Positions 19,144 to 28,201 of a stretch of DNA of 64,000 nucleotides are shown one piece after another. The DNA is from Streptococcus bovimastitidis (lineage in GTDB: Bacteria; Bacillota; Bacilli; Lactobacillales; Streptococcaceae). Where the stretch lies: contig NZ_LZDD01000002.1 in NCBI RefSeq assembly GCF_001885095.1, positions 186,001 through 250,000 on the forward strand. Direction: 5' to 3'. Under the pieces are notes generated by a model. It saw only the letters and a list, made by a program, of their open reading frames with translations, did no database searches and was not told where the DNA came from. The translations under genes were made by a program, and so were the position numbers. Position 1 is the first letter of the stretch. The number at the start of each line of letters is the position of its first letter.

Positions 19144-20547
19144 ATGTTACTCACTATTTTAGCTTATGCTATGATTGCTATTTTCATGTACGTTGTAATG
19201 TCTAAGAAAATGTCGCCATTATCAGCACTAGTCATGATACCTTTGGTATTCACCATTATCGCCTTCCTTACAGGTGTTGCTGATATCAAAGCGGACCCAG
19301 CCTTTGTTGAATCATTAGGTGGGGAAAAACTTGCCAATAACTTATCAGCTATTGGACCTATGGTTTTATATGGTATTAACCAAACTGCCAAAACTGGTAT
19401 TATGTTGCTTTTCGCAATCTTATACTTCTCAATCATGTTAGATACTGGTTTATTTGACCCGATTACAGAAAAAATGATTCGCTTCGCTAAAGGCGATCCA
19501 ATGAAAGTCTTGATGGCAACTGCTATTGTTTCTGCAGCTGTATCGATGAATGGTGACGGTACAACAACTACACTAATTGTAGTTTCTGCCTTCTTACCAA
19601 TTTATCAAAAATTGAACATGAAGGTTATGAACTTAGGTGTTCTAATCATCCTTCAAAATACTATTATGAACTTACTACCATGGGGTGGCCCAACGGCCCG
19701 CGCCATGTCAGTTCTTAACGTTGGTTCAGAAATTCTAGCTTACTTAGCACCAGGAATGATTCTTTCACTACTCTATGTAATCTTCTTTGTAGCTCCAAGT
19801 ATGGGGCGTAAAGAACGAAAACGTCTTGGGATCACTCACCTTTCAGATGAAGAAATGAGCAAATTAACTAAAATTTCTGATCCTGAAAAAGAAGCAACCC
19901 GCCGTCCTGATTTATTCCTTTTCAATGGGATTATGACTATTGTCTTAATCGCATGGTTGGTTGCTGGTTCATTTATCTCAGCAATCGAAGTCCCTTCATT
20001 ACTACTCTTTGCCGTTGGAACTATTGTTGCCTTGATGGTTAACTATCCAAACTTAAAAGATCAATCAAAACGTATCGGTGACAATGCCGGTGATGCTGTT
20101 CAAGTTGTTATTCTCGTCTTTGCTGCCGGAATCTTTATGGGATTATTCCAAGGATCAGGTATGGCAAATGCATTAGCACAAAGCTTTACAACAATTATCC
20201 CTAAACAATTAGCTGGCTTCTGGGGAATAATTATCGCCCTCCTATCTGCTCCAGGAACATTCTTCCTCTCAAATGATGGATTCTACTACGGTATTATGCC
20301 AGTACTTGCTCAAGCTGGAGCTCGTTATGGTTTCGATAATATGTCAATGGCCTTAGCTTCCCTAATGGGTCAAGCTTTCCACTTGCTCAGTCCACTAGTT
20401 GCTTTCATTTACCTACTTCTTCGTTTAACTGGATTAGATATGGGAGAATGGCAGCGTACTGCTGGTAAATATGCCCTTGGTATCTTCATTATCTTTATCG
20501 TCACAATTGTTCTTATGGGACACATGCCAATTTATATTCCACAATAA
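19144..20547 (+). CDS. citM: CitMHS-family citrate transporter (first copy)
   Basis: 467-aa, about 12-TM secondary transporter of the CitMHS family, which takes up divalent-metal-citrate complexes with protons. Family sequence is MNGDGTTTTLIVVSAF and LSNDGFYYGIMPVLAQAG. ATG 19144 fits AAGGAG with six bases spacing; ATG 19138 directly abuts the Shine-Dalgarno sequence. It is divergent from the lyase/decarboxylase operon and downstream of cre-like sites. It is the likely main citrate importer for fermentation. Confidence 0.93.
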   Translation: MLLTILAYAMIAIFMYVVMSKKMSPLSALVMIPLVFTIIAFLTGVADIKADPAFVESLGGEKLANNLSAIGPMVLYGINQTAKTGIMLLFAILYFSIMLDTGLFDPITEKMIRFAKGDPMKVLMATAIVSAAVSMNGDGTTTTLIVVSAFLPIYQKLNMKVMNLGVLIILQNTIMNLLPWGGPTARAMSVLNVGSEILAYLAPGMILSLLYVIFFVAPSMGRKERKRLGITHLSDEEMSKLTKISDPEKEATRRPDLFLFNGIMTIVLIAWLVAGSFISAIEVPSLLLFAVGTIVALMVNYPNLKDQSKRIGDNAGDAVQVVILVFAAGIFMGLFQGSGMANALAQSFTTIIPKQLAGFWGIIIALLSAPGTFFLSNDGFYYGIMPVLAQAGARYGFDNMSMALASLMGQAFHLLSPLVAFIYLLLRLTGLDMGEWQRTAGKYALGIFIIFIVTIVLMGHMPIYIPQ

Positions 20548-20563
20548 TGTGATTTACCTCCGC

Positions 20564-20602
20564 CAAAAAGGTTATTCTCCTTGCAGGATAACCTTTTTTT
20601 CA
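20564..20602 (+). terminator. terminator after citM
   Basis: AAAAAGGTTAT and ATAACCTTTTT arms around an apical TCTCCTTGCAGG that can extend the stem, ending in T residues. Confidence 0.85.
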
Positions 20603-20691
20603 ATTAATAGATAATACTCTTCAATCTAGCTCAACCTATATTTATTAACAAAATTTAGTTATAATGAAAAGAAAAGCAAGAAGGAGACCCT

Positions 20692-21393
20692 ATGACTTCA
20701 ATAACACAATTGGTCAAAAATAACTTAGAATTATCAAAAAATATACCTCTAAAAATCGCCTTGTACGAAGCCTTCAAAAAAACCATTGTCCTCAGAGAAA
20801 TTCCTGCCGGCACACGGATTAATGAAAAAGAATTCTCTACTGAACTAAATATCAGCCGGACTCCTATTCGTTACGCATTGGGTGTCCTAGAGGAGGAAAA
20901 ATTAGTTGAACATATCCCAAACAGAGGGATTATCGTTAAAGGTGTCAGTTTACAAGATGCGCACGAAATTTTTGAAATTCGGAAATCACTAGAAACTCTC
21001 GCATCAACCACTGCCATGAACAAGATGACAAAAGCCGATTTTGATGAGATGAAGGAACTTTTAGAGACTTGTGAAGGTTATTTACTAGAGCATAATATCG
21101 ATAATGTCTTAAAAAATTTCAACGATTTTAACAATTTGATTTATGAAAAAAGTCAAATGCTTCGTTTGAAAGAAATCGTTTCTGAATTGCAAGCTTATTT
21201 ACTCTATTTCCGTCGCATCTCTATTTCCTCGGATGACCGGCGGCGTAAGGCACTCGATGAACATTGGATGATTTATCGTGGTATGAAGAACAAGGATTAC
21301 CAACAAGTTACCTTAATTACCCATGAGCATTTAAACCACTCCTTAGATTTCATTATTCAAGAAATGGAACAAGACAATGATCCAGACAGATAA
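20692..21393 (+). CDS. GntR/FCD-family regulator of citrate metabolism
   Basis: 233 aa. The N-terminal GntR winged helix (ALYEAFKKTIVLREIPAGTRINEKEFSTELNISRTPIRYALGVLEEEKL in parts) is followed by an all-helical FCD effector domain (EIRKSLE, HEHLNHSLDFI) that commonly binds citrate-like acids through a metal. TATAAT is at 20660-20665 and AAGGAG precedes the ATG. The 3' end overlaps citG. By position it is the counterpart of CitO/CitI activators. Confidence 0.88.
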   Translation: MTSITQLVKNNLELSKNIPLKIALYEAFKKTIVLREIPAGTRINEKEFSTELNISRTPIRYALGVLEEEKLVEHIPNRGIIVKGVSLQDAHEIFEIRKSLETLASTTAMNKMTKADFDEMKELLETCEGYLLEHNIDNVLKNFNDFNNLIYEKSQMLRLKEIVSELQAYLLYFRRISISSDDRRRKALDEHWMIYRGMKNKDYQQVTLITHEHLNHSLDFIIQEMEQDNDPDR

Positions 21394-22267
21394 ATTGGCT
21401 TATTTCAGTCAATTAGCCATAAAAGCTTTACTCTACGAAGTAACCTTAACCCCAAAGCCGGGGCTTGTTGATGGAGCAAATAATGGATCTCATACGGACA
21501 TGACCTTGACAACATTCGTTGATTCTACTCTGGCTCTTGCTCCCCACTTCCAGCGCTATCTAGAGCTGGGTTATTCCCACCATCAAAAGGAGCCACAAGA
21601 ACTCTTTGAACTCTTGCGGCAAGAAGGTATATTAGCTGAGAAATCTATGTTTGAAGCTACTCAAGGTATCAACACCCATAAAGGAGTCAACTTCTCTTTC
21701 GCCTTGCTATTAGGTTCGACCGGCGCCTATCTCGCCCAACATCCAGAACTTTTAGACAACCCTTCCTCTTTTTCGGCGGAAAATAGCCAAGCCATTTGTC
21801 AAGCTATCATCCCAATGACCAGCCATTTAATTGAAATGGATTTAGGCGATTTGCAGAGCAAAACAGAATTGACTTATGGTGAAAAACTCTATTTAAACTA
21901 TGGTATAAAGGGGCCAAGAGGCGAAGCCAGTCAAGGTTATCCTAGTATCGGGGAAAAGGCATTACCTTATCTACGGCAGTTAGCGAAAACGGAAATGTCA
22001 AGTCATGAACAACAACTACGACTTTTACTCTTCCTGATGACATTTGTTGAAGATGCTAATGTCATCCACCGAGGAAGCATTGAAGACATGTATCAGGTAC
22101 AAGCTGAAAGCCAAGCCTTGCTTAAAAAGAACAATACTTATGAACAGATCGTTTGTGCCTTAGAAGATTACAACTGCAGCATGGTCAAACGTAATCTCAG
22201 TCCAGGTGGTTCTGCGGACCTATTAGCACTTACCTTCTACTTTGCTTTTTTAGAAAAACTCATATAA
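21377..22267 (+). CDS. citG: triphosphoribosyl-dephospho-CoA synthase
   Basis: 296 aa. Makes the citrate lyase prosthetic-group precursor from ATP and dephospho-CoA. Family signatures are ALLYEVTLTPKPGLVDGANNGSHTDM, GVNTHKG-like GINTHKGVNF and the C-terminal SPGGSADLLALTFYFAFLE. It overlaps the regulator gene by 17 bases (ATG 21377) and ends at a terminator. CitX uses the product. Confidence 0.94.
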   Translation: MIQTDKLAYFSQLAIKALLYEVTLTPKPGLVDGANNGSHTDMTLTTFVDSTLALAPHFQRYLELGYSHHQKEPQELFELLRQEGILAEKSMFEATQGINTHKGVNFSFALLLGSTGAYLAQHPELLDNPSSFSAENSQAICQAIIPMTSHLIEMDLGDLQSKTELTYGEKLYLNYGIKGPRGEASQGYPSIGEKALPYLRQLAKTEMSSHEQQLRLLLFLMTFVEDANVIHRGSIEDMYQVQAESQALLKKNNTYEQIVCALEDYNCSMVKRNLSPGGSADLLALTFYFAFLEKLI

Positions 22268-22270
22268 CCA

Positions 22271-22304
22271 AAAAACAGGTTGCCATTTAGCAACCTGTTT
22301 TTTT
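22271..22304. terminator. bidirectional terminator
   Basis: AAACAGGTTGC (22273-22283) with GCAACCTGTTT (22290-22300), flanked by A and T tracts, between convergent genes. Confidence 0.92.
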
Positions 22305-23367
22305 AGTGGAAAAGATGAAAAATGAGTTTGATTAACAAGGGCATGATGATAACGGTGTACATGGTCCGACTAATCTGAATGCCGGCAATTTTAGGCATAT
22401 CACCACCAAGTTCTCCTGCTAACAAGGAAATATCTGTAGCGCCAGCTGGGGAAGAGGCAAAGAGAGCCGATTGAATATCCAAAAGCCCACGTTTATACAT
22501 GAGATAGCCGAAAAAGCCATTAATCAACATGTAACTGCCAAGCATGAGGAGAATAGGAATAAAAAGGTCTTTCATATCCAATAAACTCTCATGGCTAAAA
22601 CTAGTACCAATCAAAGCACCTGCTAAAATTTGGGCAAAGGACCTAATGGACTTTGTCATCTGCACCGTTTCTTTTTTTATTTTCAGAGCGGAAGATGCTA
22701 GAAGTGCAAAGATAAGTGCGCCAACGGGAACACCTAAGGCATTGCCAATCAAGCCTGCAATGGTTGCCACTAGCAGAATGAGTAAGTCATTTTTAAGTCG
22801 ATTCTTGCCAGTCAACACTTGTCCTGCTTTCCCTACTTGTTTTGAAGCAGTCGCAGCTCCTTGTCTTAGCTCTGGTGCGAAGCGATTTGTAATAAAAGAA
22901 ACCCAAGCAGGCAAAATTAATAGAATACCAATCAAGCGAACAGATTGCATAGTTGCCACAATATCTGGCTTAGCCCCCATATCAATGGCCATTAGAGAAA
23001 CATCAACAATACCTCCAGGCAAACAAGAAAGGAAAGCAGTCATCATATCCATCTTAAAAAAGATCATAAAGACAGACCCTAAGACAAACATATTGAGGGT
23101 AAAGAGAGTCATCAGCCCCGCTATGGCTTTTGCCAAATGTGGGAGATTCATGAAATCCCTTTTTGAAACCTGCTGTCCTATATAGGCACCACTAATGATT
23201 TGAGCAAGTATTTTAAATTGATGGGCAATAGCCATTTGTCCTGTAAAAATCGAGACAGAAGCAACAGCAATCATGCTACCAATCATATATGCACCTGGCA
23301 CTTTTAATTTTTTAGCCACTAGGCCACCGATTAATCCTACCAAGAGTGTTATTTCAAAAGTGATCAC
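22303..23367 (-). CDS. AbrB-family membrane protein
   Basis: 354 aa, about ten TM segments. Two homologous halves (GLIGGLVAKKLKVPGAYMIGSMIA and GLIGNALGVPVGALIFALLASS) fit the AbrB duplication family once named ammonia monooxygenase-like. SCLPGGIVDVSLMAIDMG and SSPAGATDISLLAGELGGD are its paired signature loops. GTG start with GGAG upstream. The function of the family is not settled; some members are linked to transport or regulation of organic acids. It sits inside the citrate region but in its own transcription unit. Confidence 0.85.
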   Translation of the reverse strand: MITFEITLLVGLIGGLVAKKLKVPGAYMIGSMIAVASVSIFTGQMAIAHQFKILAQIISGAYIGQQVSKRDFMNLPHLAKAIAGLMTLFTLNMFVLGSVFMIFFKMDMMTAFLSCLPGGIVDVSLMAIDMGAKPDIVATMQSVRLIGILLILPAWVSFITNRFAPELRQGAATASKQVGKAGQVLTGKNRLKNDLLILLVATIAGLIGNALGVPVGALIFALLASSALKIKKETVQMTKSIRSFAQILAGALIGTSFSHESLLDMKDLFIPILLMLGSYMLINGFFGYLMYKRGLLDIQSALFASSPAGATDISLLAGELGGDMPKIAGIQISRTMYTVIIMPLLIKLIFHLFH

Positions 23368-23577
23368 GCCTTCTCCAATCTATTTTTTCTTTCAAATCTT
23401 TATTCATTAATCATCTTAGCACGATATGGACAATCATTCTAGTTTAATCGAAGAAATAATCTGATATTTGCTGTCTTTTTAATGTCTTTTCAAAGCCAAA
23501 ACACTTCCTAATACTCTTTAGAAAGGCGTCCAATGGTATAATAGAAAGGAATTAGTTCCAGAAAAGGAGGATTTCCT

Positions 23578-24624
23578 ATGTCAGAATTTACCGTTTCAAA
23601 AATTTTCCCTTCAGACAAGGTTAATCAGGCCAAAGTTACGCAATTATTGGAAGATGCTGGAATAAAACGCGACCAGAATCTTGACTATACCTGTGGTATC
23701 TTCGAGGACGACGGCACATTAATCGCTACTGGGAGCTTATTTGCAAATACCCTACGTTGCTTTGCCATCTGTAAACGATATAGCGGTGCCGCCCTTCTCA
23801 ATATCCTGGTCACCCATCTGATTAGCATCCAGTTTGAGCGTGGTAACACCCATCTCTTTGTCTACACGAAACCTGAGACCAGTAAATTCTTCAAAGACTT
23901 AGGCTTTTATACTATCGCCGAAATTCCTCATCTGGTCACCTTCATGGAAAATCGCAAGTCTGGCTTTGCCGATTACCTCAAAAAGCTCAAGGACGAAAGC
24001 AAGACGACTCAAGAGAGTGCAGCCATCGTCATGAACGCCAACCCTTTTACTTTAGGCCATCTTCATTTGGTGGAAAAAGCTGCTGCAGAAAACAAGGTTG
24101 TCCACCTTTTCATGGTCAGTCAGGATAGTAGCTTAATTCCATTTAAGGTTCGCAAAGAATTAATCCTTGCTGGTACAGCGCATCTGAACAATATTGTCTA
24201 CCATGAAACAGGTCCTTATATTATTAGTCAAGCAACATTCCCAAGCTACTTTCAAAAAGATCAAGAAAGTGTTATTAGAAGTCAAGCACAACTAGACTTA
24301 AGCATTTTTGTGGCCATTGCAAAAGAACTTAGCATTAGCAGACGATATGTAGGAGATGAACCAACAAGTGTGGTGACAAACCTCTATAACAGAATCATGC
24401 AAGAAAACTTACCTCAAAATGGGATAAACTGTACCATTATTCCTCGGATTGAAAGTGATGGTCAAGCTATTAGTGCATCAACTGTTCGCCAATATATCAA
24501 AGAAGATAACCTTTCTGCAATCAAAGCTCTAGTCCCTCAATCAACATTCGACTACTTAAACCGTCCAGAGGCGCAAGAGATCATTGATAATATCCAAAAA
24601 CAAGCTAATGTTATCCATTACTAA
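23578..24624 (+). CDS. citC: [citrate (pro-3S)-lyase] ligase
   Basis: 348 aa. Acetylates the citrate lyase acyl carrier with acetate + ATP to activate the complex. The N-terminal GNAT-like region (about 1-130) is followed by a nucleotidyltransferase domain with NANPFTLGHLHLVEKAA and the late SASTVRQYI. AAGGAGG before the ATG and TATAAT at 23537-23542. A separate transcription unit from the lyase subunits, ending at its own terminator. Confidence 0.94.
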   Translation: MSEFTVSKIFPSDKVNQAKVTQLLEDAGIKRDQNLDYTCGIFEDDGTLIATGSLFANTLRCFAICKRYSGAALLNILVTHLISIQFERGNTHLFVYTKPETSKFFKDLGFYTIAEIPHLVTFMENRKSGFADYLKKLKDESKTTQESAAIVMNANPFTLGHLHLVEKAAAENKVVHLFMVSQDSSLIPFKVRKELILAGTAHLNNIVYHETGPYIISQATFPSYFQKDQESVIRSQAQLDLSIFVAIAKELSISRRYVGDEPTSVVTNLYNRIMQENLPQNGINCTIIPRIESDGQAISASTVRQYIKEDNLSAIKALVPQSTFDYLNRPEAQEIIDNIQKQANVIHY

Positions 24625-24629
24625 AACAT

Positions 24630-24667
24630 AAAACCACCAGTTTCCCTTACAAAACTGGTGGCTTTTC
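24630..24667 (+). terminator. terminator after citC
   Basis: CCACCAGTTT (24633-24642) with AAACTGGTGG (24652-24661), then CTTTT. Confidence 0.88.
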
Positions 24668-24706
24668 ACTAAATATATTATATAAAATAATACCGAAGAT
24701 ACTGCT

Positions 24707-24745
24707 ATTATAGCATTGTTTTTGATAAAAAACCTATGCTATAAT
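24707..24745 (+). promoter_or_regulatory. inverted repeat overlapping the LysR promoter
   Basis: ATTATAGCAT (24707-24716) and ATGCTATAAT (24736-24745) are perfect 10-bp arms with a 19-base gap. The right arm contains the -10 TATAAT for the LysR gene at 24776. A likely autoregulatory operator. Confidence 0.6.
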
Positions 24746-24775
24746 GACGCTAAAGACTAAGTCGAGGAATCACAT

Positions 24776-25678
24776 ATGGAAATCAAAGATATTGAATATA
24801 TTAAAGCTATCTTAGACCATGGAAGTATCACGAAAGCTGCTGAAGCACTTTATATCACACAACCATCCTTAAGCACCTACATCAAAAATATGCAGCAACG
24901 CTTAGGCTTTGATGTCTTTATCCAACATGGCAAGAAATTCGAACTCACCTACCTTGGGGAAGAATTTTTAAAATATGGACTTCAAATCTTGAGAATCAAA
25001 GAAGACTTTTATGATCGTCTTCAAAATATTCAAGACAATCAATACGGTCGCTTAAAAATTGCCATTCCTTTATTGCGGAGTTCTTATTTAGTTCCTGTTC
25101 TTTTGCCTATATTTAAGGAAATCTATCCTAATGTTGATATTCTTTTGAATGAATCCTCATCAGCAAATTTCCCTAGTTTAGTTGAAAATGGGGATGTTGA
25201 TTTAGCCTTAATGAACCGGTCTGATAGTTATGATCATCTGCAAACCGAAAAAATTAAGTCCGAAGAAATACTACTTGCACTCCCAACGAAACACACTTTA
25301 TGTCCTAAAGCAATCAGAGATGACCGACACGAATTCCCAGTTCTTGATTTAAGGGATTTGAAAGAGGAAGTTTTTATCCTCCACCAACCTGATCAGTTTT
25401 CCCGTCAAGTGGCTGATACCATATTCACCAAACATGATTTCCATCCAGATAAAATATTAGCAACCAGAAATATTGAAACTGCTACAAATCTGGTTGCTAA
25501 TAATCAAGGTGTTTGTTTCATCAACAATAGTCATACTAAACATTTAATCACAGATAAATTGTCATTCTTTTCATTAAAAATTCCATTTTATGTTGATTTG
25601 ATTGTAGCCTATCGCAAAAATCGACAGTTGCCTTCTTATGCTAAAAGCTTTATTGATATTTGTAAAGATACCATTTAA
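24776..25678 (+). CDS. LysR-family regulator
   Basis: 300 aa LTTR with an N-terminal HTH (GSITKAAEALYITQPSLSTYIKNMQQRLG) and effector domain. It is convergent with the CitMHS/PrpF/PrpD operon and overlaps the transporter's 3' end by four bases. By location it is the best candidate regulator of that operon or of citC; this is inference. The promoter contains a perfect inverted repeat. Confidence 0.9.
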   Translation: MEIKDIEYIKAILDHGSITKAAEALYITQPSLSTYIKNMQQRLGFDVFIQHGKKFELTYLGEEFLKYGLQILRIKEDFYDRLQNIQDNQYGRLKIAIPLLRSSYLVPVLLPIFKEIYPNVDILLNESSSANFPSLVENGDVDLALMNRSDSYDHLQTEKIKSEEILLALPTKHTLCPKAIRDDRHEFPVLDLRDLKEEVFILHQPDQFSRQVADTIFTKHDFHPDKILATRNIETATNLVANNQGVCFINNSHTKHLITDKLSFFSLKIPFYVDLIVAYRKNRQLPSYAKSFIDICKDTI

Positions 25679-27033
25679 AGTGGGATGGCACCTGTCAAAA
25701 TGGCAATGGCAGTTTGTAGAACAAAACTGATTAAACCCCATTTTAAGTATTCTTTTTGATAATCGACAAAGCTAACTTCAGTACGGTCTACTAAGACATA
25801 TAAGAAGGCAACTAATGGACTAGCAAAACGAACAGCTTGACCCATTAAAGAGGCTACCCCAATTTCCACTGGTGTTGCACCATAGCTATAGGCAATCGGT
25901 GCAATTACCGGTAAAATTCCAAAATAGAAGGCATCATTTGGCAGGAAGAATAATCCTGGCAAGGAGATTAAAGCTAGGATAAAGGGAATATAGGAACCTA
26001 GGTTTTCTGGAATCATAGATACTAATTGTGTCGCAATAGCACTACTCATGCCTGAACCATTTAAGATTCCCATAATAACACCTGCACCAAAGACAAGTGA
26101 AACAGGTCCTAAGGCTTCTGCACCATTAGCTAATAGACGTGAATTTTGTAAATCAAGGTCTTTATAATTGACCATTAAAGCGATACCAGTTCCTAAAAGG
26201 AAGAGAATACCACCATTAATCACATCCATAATCAACAAGACCATGATAGCAATGGTTAAAGCTAAGTTGAACCAAATCAGTTTTGGTCGTTTGTATTGAA
26301 TATTATTTAAGGTAACATCTGAAATAATATGTTCTGTTTCATCATCCGTTAAGATACCCATGCCTGGTTTATAACCAAGGCGTTTTCTTTCTTTCTTACC
26401 ATAAGTGTAAGCCTGGAAAATACACAATAGTCCGGCCGCAAACATTCCTGGCAATACTGGTAGTAAGAATTCTTTAGGGCCAATATTTAGTACAGGCATT
26501 GCGCGAGCCATTGGACCACTCCAAGGAACCAAGTTCATAACAGAATTACCAAAACCTATAATAGCTGCTAGGTAAATCTGTTTCATGCCCATTTTTTTGT
26601 ACATAAGAAGCATGGCTGAAGTTACAATTAATACGGTTGTTGTTCCATCACCATCAAGTGAAACCGCAAGTGTAATGAGGGCAGAGGCGATGGTAATCTT
26701 CATCGGATCTCCCTTGGCCCATTTAATCATATAGACCGCTAAAGGATCAAAGAGACCAGCATCAAGCATTACTGAGAAATAGAGAATGGCAAAAAGTAAC
26801 AGAGTAATTGTCGGTGCAACACCGGCAGTAATTTTTCCTGCATCACCTGGTTTGAAATAAAGTCCCTCAAAAATCCATTGGAAAGCATCTAAAATTGGGG
26901 TCTTTGTTACAAGTGCTGCAATTAAGCCAAAGACAACTGGGACTAAGACTAAACCATTAAAAGGTGTCATCTTTTTTGTCAAAAGTAAGACCATAAAGGT
27001 CACGATCATTAAATAACCTAGTATTGCAAGCAT
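25675..27033 (-). CDS. CitMHS-family tricarboxylate transporter (second copy)
   Basis: 452 aa, about 12 TM, homologous to the 19144 transporter (SLDGDGTTTVLIVTSAML; LPNDAFYFGILPVI; SLMGQAVRFASPLVAF). Last gene of the operon with PrpF- and PrpD-family enzymes, three bases apart and with GAGGAGG upstream. The family moves metal complexes of citrate. With these partners, a related acid such as aconitate or tricarballylate is a reasonable alternative cargo (inference). Confidence 0.9.
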   Translation of the reverse strand: MLAILGYLMIVTFMVLLLTKKMTPFNGLVLVPVVFGLIAALVTKTPILDAFQWIFEGLYFKPGDAGKITAGVAPTITLLLFAILYFSVMLDAGLFDPLAVYMIKWAKGDPMKITIASALITLAVSLDGDGTTTVLIVTSAMLLMYKKMGMKQIYLAAIIGFGNSVMNLVPWSGPMARAMPVLNIGPKEFLLPVLPGMFAAGLLCIFQAYTYGKKERKRLGYKPGMGILTDDETEHIISDVTLNNIQYKRPKLIWFNLALTIAIMVLLIMDVINGGILFLLGTGIALMVNYKDLDLQNSRLLANGAEALGPVSLVFGAGVIMGILNGSGMSSAIATQLVSMIPENLGSYIPFILALISLPGLFFLPNDAFYFGILPVIAPIAYSYGATPVEIGVASLMGQAVRFASPLVAFLYVLVDRTEVSFVDYQKEYLKWGLISFVLQTAIAILTGAIPL

Positions 27034-27036
27034 CCG

Positions 27037-28176
27037 CTATGCCTCCTCTATATAAGCAGTACCAGTCATCAATTTTCTTGCTGTACGATAACTTGACACT
27101 GACTGAATCTCTTGTTTATTGTCTTGTTTTTGTGCCAAGGTAGAAACTGTAATTTTACCACTACTATGACCAATCTCAAGAGCTTTATCTTGATTTTTAT
27201 TTTTTAATAAATCATGCACTAAAGTACCTTCAATATAACTTGCTGCTCCAGTACAAAGCGCACCTGTTAACGCAATTGATTTGTGGGCCTTTTGCATGCT
27301 CATCATTCTGACACTTAAGTCATAATCATTAGCAGCGATAGATACCCCTCCTGTTGTTTGATAGTCAATCGGACTTGCTATCAGAGTCATTTTAGGAACC
27401 CCTGGCGTTATGACAGCACTATCTTTGTAATCATCAATGATTCCCATTAATACAGCTGCTTTACCACGGATTTCTTCCAAAAGACTTAGCAAAGGAACAT
27501 TACTATCAATTTCTTCTGGTGTTTCAATTCCTTGTAAATCAAGGTCTTCTGCTTTGAGATAGACTAAAGGATTTGCTGCATCGACAATGGACACAGTTAC
27601 CCTATTACCATTTTCTAAGTCAATCTCATCCTTGAGTCTGCCAGTTGGCAGTAATTTGCCAGAAAAAGCACCCGAAGGATCTAAAAATTCCAATTCAATT
27701 TTGAGACCTTTCCCTGGAACTCCAGAAATCTCAAAATCACCTTCATAAGTCAGTTGACCATTTGGTGTTGGGATATATTCATTAATAACTTTCTTGGTAT
27801 TTGTATTATAAACAGCAACCTTTGTCATTGGAGAAGTTATTTCAACAAGTTGGTTTTCAATAGCATAGATGCCGACAGCAGATGAGATATTCCCGCAGTT
27901 TCCAGAGTAGGAAACTACAGGCTTATCTACTGATACTTGAGCAAATGTGTAATTAACATCCCAAGCATTTTTTTCTTCTTTTGAAATGATGGCAACTTTA
28001 CTTGTTGTTGAAACAGCTCCGCCCAGACCATTAATTTGTCTAGTATCTGGACTTCCCATGAGTTTCAGTAAAATGAGATTACGGGCATCTTCTTCTACTG
28101 GAAGGTTAGCTTCGTCGATAAAAAGACCCTTACTTGTTCCACCACGATAGATACTAACAGGTATTTCTACTAACAT
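27037..28176 (-). CDS. PrpF-family isomerase (aconitate/4-oxalomesaconate isomerase-like)
   Basis: 379 aa. PrpF-fold proteins are diaminopimelate-epimerase-like and shift double bonds or cis-trans isomerise aconitate-type acids without cofactors. Seen here: IPVSIYRGGTSKGLFIDEANLP near the N terminus, SYSGNCGNISSAVG (the conserved Cys in NCGN) and ALTGALCTGAASYIEG. It lies between a PrpD-family dehydratase and a citrate transporter, pointing to cis/trans-aconitate rather than methylcitrate, since no PrpB or PrpC is present. Confidence 0.88.
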   Translation of the reverse strand: MLVEIPVSIYRGGTSKGLFIDEANLPVEEDARNLILLKLMGSPDTRQINGLGGAVSTTSKVAIISKEEKNAWDVNYTFAQVSVDKPVVSYSGNCGNISSAVGIYAIENQLVEITSPMTKVAVYNTNTKKVINEYIPTPNGQLTYEGDFEISGVPGKGLKIELEFLDPSGAFSGKLLPTGRLKDEIDLENGNRVTVSIVDAANPLVYLKAEDLDLQGIETPEEIDSNVPLLSLLEEIRGKAAVLMGIIDDYKDSAVITPGVPKMTLIASPIDYQTTGGVSIAANDYDLSVRMMSMQKAHKSIALTGALCTGAASYIEGTLVHDLLKNKNQDKALEIGHSSGKITVSTLAQKQDNKQEIQSVSSYRTARKLMTGTAYIEEA

Positions 28177-28201
28177 AGCAACTTCCTTTCCTTATTGTGA
28201 A

